A DNA stretch of 38,138 bases from Actinomycetota bacterium (GTDB lineage Bacteria; Actinomycetota; Acidimicrobiia; IMCC26256; PALSA-555), in the NCBI GenBank assembly GCA_016870595.1, contig VGBI01000015.1, positions 1 through 38,138 on the forward strand, in the 5' to 3' direction. The notes beneath the pieces are model-generated. The model was not told the origin of the DNA, ran no database searches, and was given only the letters and a program-made list of their open reading frames with translations. This document shows, one piece after another, positions 33,984-38,138 of this stretch. The stretch's first letter is position 1, and each line of letters opens with the position of its first letter. The translations under genes were made by a program, and so were the position numbers.

Positions 33984-34111
33984 CTGTCCACACCGCGGGC
34001 CCCGACCTGTGGACGGCGGATCCCCGCTGTGCACAGGCGAAGCCCCGGTTCTCCCGAGGCTGGGTCCACGATCTGTGGACAAGTTCCGGGGTGTTCCCCT
34101 TCCGTTCCACA
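33984..34111. promoter_or_regulatory. Cluster of DnaA-box-like sequences upstream of dnaB
   Basis: Matches to TTGTCCACA are ctgtccaca (33984-33992), tgtggacgg (34008-34016, reverse), tgtggacaa (34074-34082, reverse, perfect) and cgttccaca (34103-34111). A perfect inverted pair gtccac-gatct-gtggac lies at 34064-34080, and a perfect palindrome ctgtgcacag at 34027-34036. The gap 33824-34159 has no gene. A weak -10 (TAGAAC, 34124-34129) lies just after the last box. DnaA control of dnaB is inferred. Confidence 0.55.
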
Positions 34112-34159
34112 GGCTGTCCGTCGTAGAACTGCGGCCACACCGGACCAGGGGTCCGGACC

Positions 34160-35596
34160 GTGAGCGGAGCAGCGGCCACCGGGCCGCCGCCGGCGACGGA
34201 AACGGCCCGTAGGGCCGAGGGGGCGAGCAGGCCGGTGGTGCAGTCGATCGACGAGGTCCGGCGCGGTCAGCGCGGTCGGGTGCCCCCGCACAACCTCGAG
34301 GCCGAGGAGTCCCTCCTCGGGGCGATGCTGCTCTCGCGCGACGCCATCAGCGCGGCGACCGAGGCCCGGGTCGAGACGTCCGACTTCTACAAGCCCGCTC
34401 ACGCGCACATCTACGACGCGGTCATCGCCCTCTACAGCGTCGGGGAGCCGGTCGATCCGGTCACCGTCGCCGACGAGCTGCGGCGGTCCGACCTCCTCGA
34501 CCTCGTGGGTGGGCGGGCGACCCTCCTGCGCCTCCAGGCCGAGACCCCGGCGTCGGCCAACGCCGGCCACTACGCGAAGATCGTCAACGAGCTGGCGCTG
34601 CTCCGTCGCCTCATCGGCGTCGCGTCCGACATCGCCGAGATGGGCTACGACGACTCGACCGAGGTCGTCGAGACGCTCGACCGGGCCGAGTCGATGGTGT
34701 TCGAGGTCGCCGAGCGGCGGGTCTCCGAGTCGATGATCGACGTCTCCGCCGCGTTGCAGCAGACCCTCGACCAGCTCGAGCGCATCTACGGCCAGACCGA
34801 GCGCATCACCGGCGTCCCCACGGGCTACGCCGACCTCGACGACCTGCTCCTCGGTCTCCAGCCCTCCACCCTCAACGTGGTCGCCGCCCGCCCCGCGGCG
34901 GGCAAGACCGCGTTCGCGTTGGGCGCCGCGGCCAACGTGGCGATGGAAGCCAACCGCCCGGTGATCTTCTTCTCGATGGAGATGGGCACGCTCGAGCTCA
35001 CGAAGCGGCTCCTCGCCGCCGAGGCCCGGGTCGACGCGCGCAAGCTCCAGACCGGCCAGATCAACGAGGCCGAGTGGACCCGTCTGTCCCACGGGGTCGG
35101 GCGGCTGGCCGAGGCGCCGCTGTTCATCGACGACAACCCGCACTGCACGGTGATGGAGATGCGGGCCAAGGCCCGGCGCATGAAGGCCCGTAACGGCGAC
35201 CTCGGCTTGATCGTCGTCGACTACCTCCAGCTCATGCAGCCGTCGGGCAAGCGGGGCGAGAACCGGCAGGTCGAGGTGGCCGACATCTCGCGGGGCCTCA
35301 AGATCCTCGCCCGCGAGCTCGAGTGCCCGGTCGTCGCGCTGTCGCAGCTGAACCGGCAACTCGAGTACCGCGCCGACAAGCGGCCGATGCTCGCCGACCT
35401 GCGGGAGTCGGGGTCGCTCGAGCAGGACGCCGACGTCGTGATCTTCCTCTACCGCGATGAGATCTACAACCCCGAGTCCGACCAGCGCGGCACCGCCGAG
35501 ATCATCGTGGCCAAGCACCGGAACGGGCCCACCGGCATGACCCGGTTGGCCTTCCTCGACCACCTCACCAAGTTCGCCAACATGGCCCGGGAGTAG
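34160..35596 (+). CDS. dnaB: Replicative DNA helicase DnaB
   Basis: DnaB is the hexameric 5'-3' helicase of the fork. The 478-residue protein has an N-terminal domain (about residues 40-145; VPPHNLEAEESLLGAMLLSRDAI), and a RecA-like motor with Walker A AARPAAGKTAFAL, IFFSMEM, IVVDYLQLM and LRESGSLEQDADVV. No intein interrupts it. The first 35 residues are a non-conserved disordered extension. The start is GTG at 34160 with no strong ribosome-binding site. It ends 14 bp from the convergent MFS gene. The upstream gap carries DnaA-box-like sites. Confidence 0.96.
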   Translation: MSGAAATGPPPATETARRAEGASRPVVQSIDEVRRGQRGRVPPHNLEAEESLLGAMLLSRDAISAATEARVETSDFYKPAHAHIYDAVIALYSVGEPVDPVTVADELRRSDLLDLVGGRATLLRLQAETPASANAGHYAKIVNELALLRRLIGVASDIAEMGYDDSTEVVETLDRAESMVFEVAERRVSESMIDVSAALQQTLDQLERIYGQTERITGVPTGYADLDDLLLGLQPSTLNVVAARPAAGKTAFALGAAANVAMEANRPVIFFSMEMGTLELTKRLLAAEARVDARKLQTGQINEAEWTRLSHGVGRLAEAPLFIDDNPHCTVMEMRAKARRMKARNGDLGLIVVDYLQLMQPSGKRGENRQVEVADISRGLKILARELECPVVALSQLNRQLEYRADKRPMLADLRESGSLEQDADVVIFLYRDEIYNPESDQRGTAEIIVAKHRNGPTGMTRLAFLDHLTKFANMARE

Positions 35597-35610
35597 TCCC
35601 GGCGTCGGGC

Positions 35611-36777
35611 TCAGGTCCCGGTGCCGGACCGGCGCCGGTTCGCACCGGCCGAGACCGCGGCGCCCACGTCGGGGGCCAGCAGTGACGCACCCACGAGCAC
35701 GGCGGCGATGAGCACGGCCGCGGGCCCGGCGTGGGGGAGCACCTCGACCACCACCGGTGCGCCGATGGCGGTGGCCACGGTCATCAGCGCGATCGACATA
35801 CCCGACGCCACCCCCGGGCGCGGGGCCCAGGCGAAGAGCGGGCGACAGCCCTGGATGCCGAACGCGCAGCCCCATCCGGTGACGAAGGCGCTCACCGTGA
35901 TGAGGAGGTCGTTGCCCACGAGGAGCCCGGTCGTGCCGGCGGCGCAGGCGACCAGCGACAGGATCATCCCGATGCGGGTGGGCAGGTGCCGCAGGGCGTT
36001 CCAGGCCAGCTGAGCGGTCGCCACGATGGCGCCCACCGCGAACGATCCGGCGGCGACGGCGTACATCACCGGCTGGTCGATCGCGACGCGGAACAGCAGG
36101 TCCTGCTGGTAGAGGCACAGCGACGCGACGGCCATCATGCCGATGCTGCGCCAGACGGCGGACTCGGCCACCACGGGCCGGTCGGGGGTGTCGACGATCT
36201 CCACCGGACGCAGACCCCGCCGGGTGAACATCACCGTGCCCACCAGCACCGTGGCGGGCACGAGCGCGAAGGTCACCGGGGCGAGCAGGATCACCGCGAC
36301 CAGGACCGCGCCCACCAGCTTGCCGATGTCGAAGGCCCACCCCACCCCGAACGCACCCACGGCGCGGTCGTCGCCGGCGGCATCGGCGAGGGCCGGGGTC
36401 ACCGCCGCCGACCAGACGGCGCGGGTGATGCCGGCGGCGGCGCCGGCGCCGAGCAGCACCACCTCGGGGACGGCCCGGGTCCCGGCCAGCGCCAGCACCG
36501 TCACCGCAACCGCCTCGACGACCCCGGAGGCGCGGACCACCGGTGCGGCCGAGCCCCGGTCGTGGCGGTGCCCGACCCACAGGGCCCCGAGGGCGCTGGC
36601 GATGCTCAGGCAGGCGACGAACCAGGCCGCCCGGGTCGGGCTCCCGTAGCGCCAAGCGCCCCAGACCCCGGCCAGGGTGGCGGCGTAGGCGCCGGTCATC
36701 CGCAGCACGAATCCCGAGATGAGGAGTCGGTAGTACCCCGATCGGCGGATCAGGGCGACGAGGGGGTTCCGGAGCAC
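35611..36777 (-). CDS. MFS-type membrane transporter
   Basis: This 388-residue protein has about 10-12 hydrophobic segments. Near its start it has RRSGYYRLLISGFVLRMTGAYAATLAG, and an MFS-like loop VGHRHDRGSAAPVVRASG after the second helix (the G-x-x-x-D-R-x-G region). It is slightly shorter than the 400-450-residue MFS norm. I cannot name a substrate. It is convergent with dnaB and on the same strand as the upstream sulfotransferase, 64 bp away. The start is GTG at 36777; the ribosome-binding site is weak. Confidence 0.85.
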   Translation of the reverse strand: MLRNPLVALIRRSGYYRLLISGFVLRMTGAYAATLAGVWGAWRYGSPTRAAWFVACLSIASALGALWVGHRHDRGSAAPVVRASGVVEAVAVTVLALAGTRAVPEVVLLGAGAAAGITRAVWSAAVTPALADAAGDDRAVGAFGVGWAFDIGKLVGAVLVAVILLAPVTFALVPATVLVGTVMFTRRGLRPVEIVDTPDRPVVAESAVWRSIGMMAVASLCLYQQDLLFRVAIDQPVMYAVAAGSFAVGAIVATAQLAWNALRHLPTRIGMILSLVACAAGTTGLLVGNDLLITVSAFVTGWGCAFGIQGCRPLFAWAPRPGVASGMSIALMTVATAIGAPVVVEVLPHAGPAAVLIAAVLVGASLLAPDVGAAVSAGANRRRSGTGT

Positions 36778-36841
36778 GGGGGTCCTATCGGGCGCGGTCG
36801 GTGCACCGTAGCGAACGCCGGGCCGTCACCCCGGCTCCGGC

Positions 36842-37963
36842 TCACGCGCCGGTGAGGCGTTCGCGCACTTCGTCGGGGTGTAGGGCGAAGTCCGCGAGCG
36901 AGTACTCGTGGCGCCCGAACCGGTCGGCGGCGTGTGCGGCCAGGAACGCCCGCATCCGGGCCTCGACCCCAGCAGTGAGGTCCATCCCGTCGAAGGCCGC
37001 GATCTCGCGGACGACCCCGATCGGGTCGGCGACGAGGCGGTCGTACTCGACGTCGAGGAACGCGACCGTCGGGTGCCGGCTCCGGGTCGCGGCCGTGCGC
37101 TCGACGATCGCCGCTGCGACGTCGAGCCAGTGCGTCCGGATGTAGGCCGTGTGGTCGGCTGCGCTGAACGTCCCCGAGAGCGAGCGGACGAGACTGCACA
37201 GCGAGCCGATCACGGGGACCGGGTCCCGGTGGGTGACCACGACGCGCGCGTCGGGGTACTGCGCCAGCAGCGCGTCGAGGGCGAGCCCGTGGTGCGGGCT
37301 CTTCAACGACCAGCGCCCGGGGGCGCGCGACTGGAGTACCTGCAGCACCATCCGGTGGTGGGCGTAAGCGGCGTGCTGGTCGGCGGCGAGGAGCCAGCGT
37401 CCGTAGGTGGGCAGGTTGGCGAGGGTCTCCCACAGCAACGACGTGAAGTGCTGGGCGAGCAACGTCACACACTCGGTGGGCCCGTCGGCGGGCTCGTGGT
37501 GGATGGTCTTGAACCCGGGGTTCAGCGCGTCGAGCAGACCCGACGCGGCTTCGGCGGTGGCGATGCGCGGGTCGGTCGTGAGGGTCGCGGCCTCGGGGGG
37601 TGGCACCGGGTCGGTGGCCTCCCACCGGTACAGCGCCCGCCGGCGGGGATCGGCGGCGAGCAGCCCGCTCAGGAGCGTGGTGCCCGTACGGGGCAGGCCG
37701 ACCACGAACAGGGGCGCGCCGACGGACGCCTCGCCGACGGCGGGACGGGTCCGGTGCCAGTCGACGATCCGCAGCCGGTTGCGCAGGGCGGTCCCGATCT
37801 GCTGCGCGAGCGCTGCGTGCCCGAGCTCGGTGAGCTGCGCCTCCCCGAGCGAGTCCACGAGCGCCGTGAGTCCCTCCCGGTACGACGGGTCCCCGAAATC
37901 GTCGAGCCCGGTGGCGGCGACCGCGTCGGCCTCGAGGGCGGCGAGGGCGTCCGTGGTGTCCAC
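36842..37963 (-). CDS. PAPS-dependent sulfotransferase family protein
   Basis: This 373-residue protein has a 5'-phosphosulfate loop VVGLPRTGTTLLSGLLAADP (about residues 87-106) and a 3'-phosphate-binding segment ARVVVTHRDPVPVIGSLCSLVRSL (about 240-262). WSLKSPHHGLALDALLAQYPD lies between them. This is the sulfotransferase_3-type layout common in actinobacteria. The acceptor is unknown. The start is GTG at 37963; no strong ribosome-binding site is visible. Family assignment is firm, but substrate and pathway are not. Confidence 0.88.
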   Translation of the reverse strand: MDTTDALAALEADAVAATGLDDFGDPSYREGLTALVDSLGEAQLTELGHAALAQQIGTALRNRLRIVDWHRTRPAVGEASVGAPLFVVGLPRTGTTLLSGLLAADPRRRALYRWEATDPVPPPEAATLTTDPRIATAEAASGLLDALNPGFKTIHHEPADGPTECVTLLAQHFTSLLWETLANLPTYGRWLLAADQHAAYAHHRMVLQVLQSRAPGRWSLKSPHHGLALDALLAQYPDARVVVTHRDPVPVIGSLCSLVRSLSGTFSAADHTAYIRTHWLDVAAAIVERTAATRSRHPTVAFLDVEYDRLVADPIGVVREIAAFDGMDLTAGVEARMRAFLAAHAADRFGRHEYSLADFALHPDEVRERLTGA

Positions 37964-38012
37964 CGGGATGTGGTAGCACGCCGCGTCTGTGCCCGCGCCC
38001 GGAGGGGTTGGC

Positions 38013-38018
38013 TACGCT
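38013..38018 (+). promoter_or_regulatory. Candidate -10 element for the edge gene
   Basis: TACGCT lies 42 bp upstream of the ATG at 38061. A matching -35 was not found. Confidence 0.3.
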
Positions 38019-38060
38019 CCGGCGCGGTCCGGCGGTGAGCGGGACGGGGGGGGTGCGGCG

Positions 38061-38138
38061 ATGCTCGACGTGGTGCTCCGCGGTGGCGTGGTGGTGGACG
38101 GATCGGGTCGGCCCGGAGTGGTCGCCGACATCGGCGTG
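38061..38138 (+). CDS. N-terminal end of an amidohydrolase (D-aminoacylase-like), cut by window edge
   Basis: The 26 visible codons read MLDVVLRGGVVVDGSGRPGV and then VADIGV. This is the first beta-strand pair of amidohydrolases such as N-acyl-D-amino-acid deacylase (usual form: D-V-I-R-G-G-T-V-V-D-G-T-G). The ATG has a G-rich stretch upstream. Too little is visible for a firm product. Confidence 0.6.
   Translation, partial: MLDVVLRGGVVVDGSGRPGVVADIGV

Noticed and set aside
34027-34036. Palindrome ctgtgcacag as a LexA/SOS box
   Set aside because: It does not match the actinobacterial SOS box (GAAC...GTTC type); kept only as part of the dnaB upstream region.
34160-35596. Possible intein in dnaB
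   Set aside because: Common in mycobacterial DnaB, but here the Walker A and later helicase motifs run without interruption and the protein is normal length.
33197-36655. 1152-codon minus-strand open frame opposite rplI and dnaB
   Set aside because: Low-complexity Arg/Gly/Pro composition, crosses several well-supported genes on the other strand and contains no recognisable domain.

Overview
This window is the replication-origin region of a high-GC actinobacterium. The gene content and order match the dnaA neighbourhood of Mycobacterium and relatives: a DUF721 gene beside recF, DUF3566 after gyrA, a CwlM-type pseudo-amidase after trxA, DUF6049 before murJ, and a PadR gene paired with inositol-phosphate synthase. 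GC-rich coding, many GTG starts, TANNNT-type -10 boxes and short leaders fit this. The absence of sigM between murJ and trxB and the parS variant suggest a deep branch such as Acidimicrobiia. That class assignment is inference; no rRNA gene is present to test it.

Layout. Positions 1-9684 (minus strand) run dnaA, dnaN, recF, DUF721, gyrB, gyrA, DUF3566, tRNA-Ile. The dnaA-dnaN gap (8004-8241) carries at least seven DnaA-box-like sequences and is the likely oriC. From 9991 the plus strand carries rpmH, rnpA, yidD, yidC, jag, rsmG, three parS sites, parA and parB. Three small hairpins separate parB from a convergent minus-strand block at 15770-24733: a cwlM-like gene, trxA, trxB, a small membrane protein, a Ser/Thr kinase with an outside domain, degV, murJ and a DUF6049 protein. 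The plus-strand gene cca (24821-26221) then overlaps the end of a frameshifted secreted beta-helix gene. After that come ino1-padR (minus), then DUF5318, panB, DUF192, rpsF, ssb, rpsR, rplI and dnaB (plus). The right edge holds an MFS transporter, a sulfotransferase (both minus) and the first codons of an amidohydrolase.

How the genes work together. The window joins replication initiation and fork proteins (DnaA, DnaN, DnaB, SSB, gyrase, RecF), chromosome segregation (ParA, ParB, parS), ribosome and RNA functions (bL34, RnpA, RsmG, bS6, bS18, bL9, Cca), membrane insertion (YidC, YidD, Jag) and peptidoglycan export control (MurJ, kinase, CwlM-like protein). Many neighbours share 1-4 nt stop/start overlaps, implying translational coupling.

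The least expected features are: a second cluster of DnaA-box-like sites just upstream of dnaB; a catalytically intact kinase with a discoidin-like outside domain, which looks like a separate-gene version of the pseudokinase module fused to mycobacterial MviN/MurJ; a likely CTG start for rnpA; an internal ribosome-binding site and ATG inside jag; an 18-bp-arm palindrome over the padR promoter; and a one-base frameshift in the beta-helix gene. I found no mobile element, CRISPR array or clearly foreign island.
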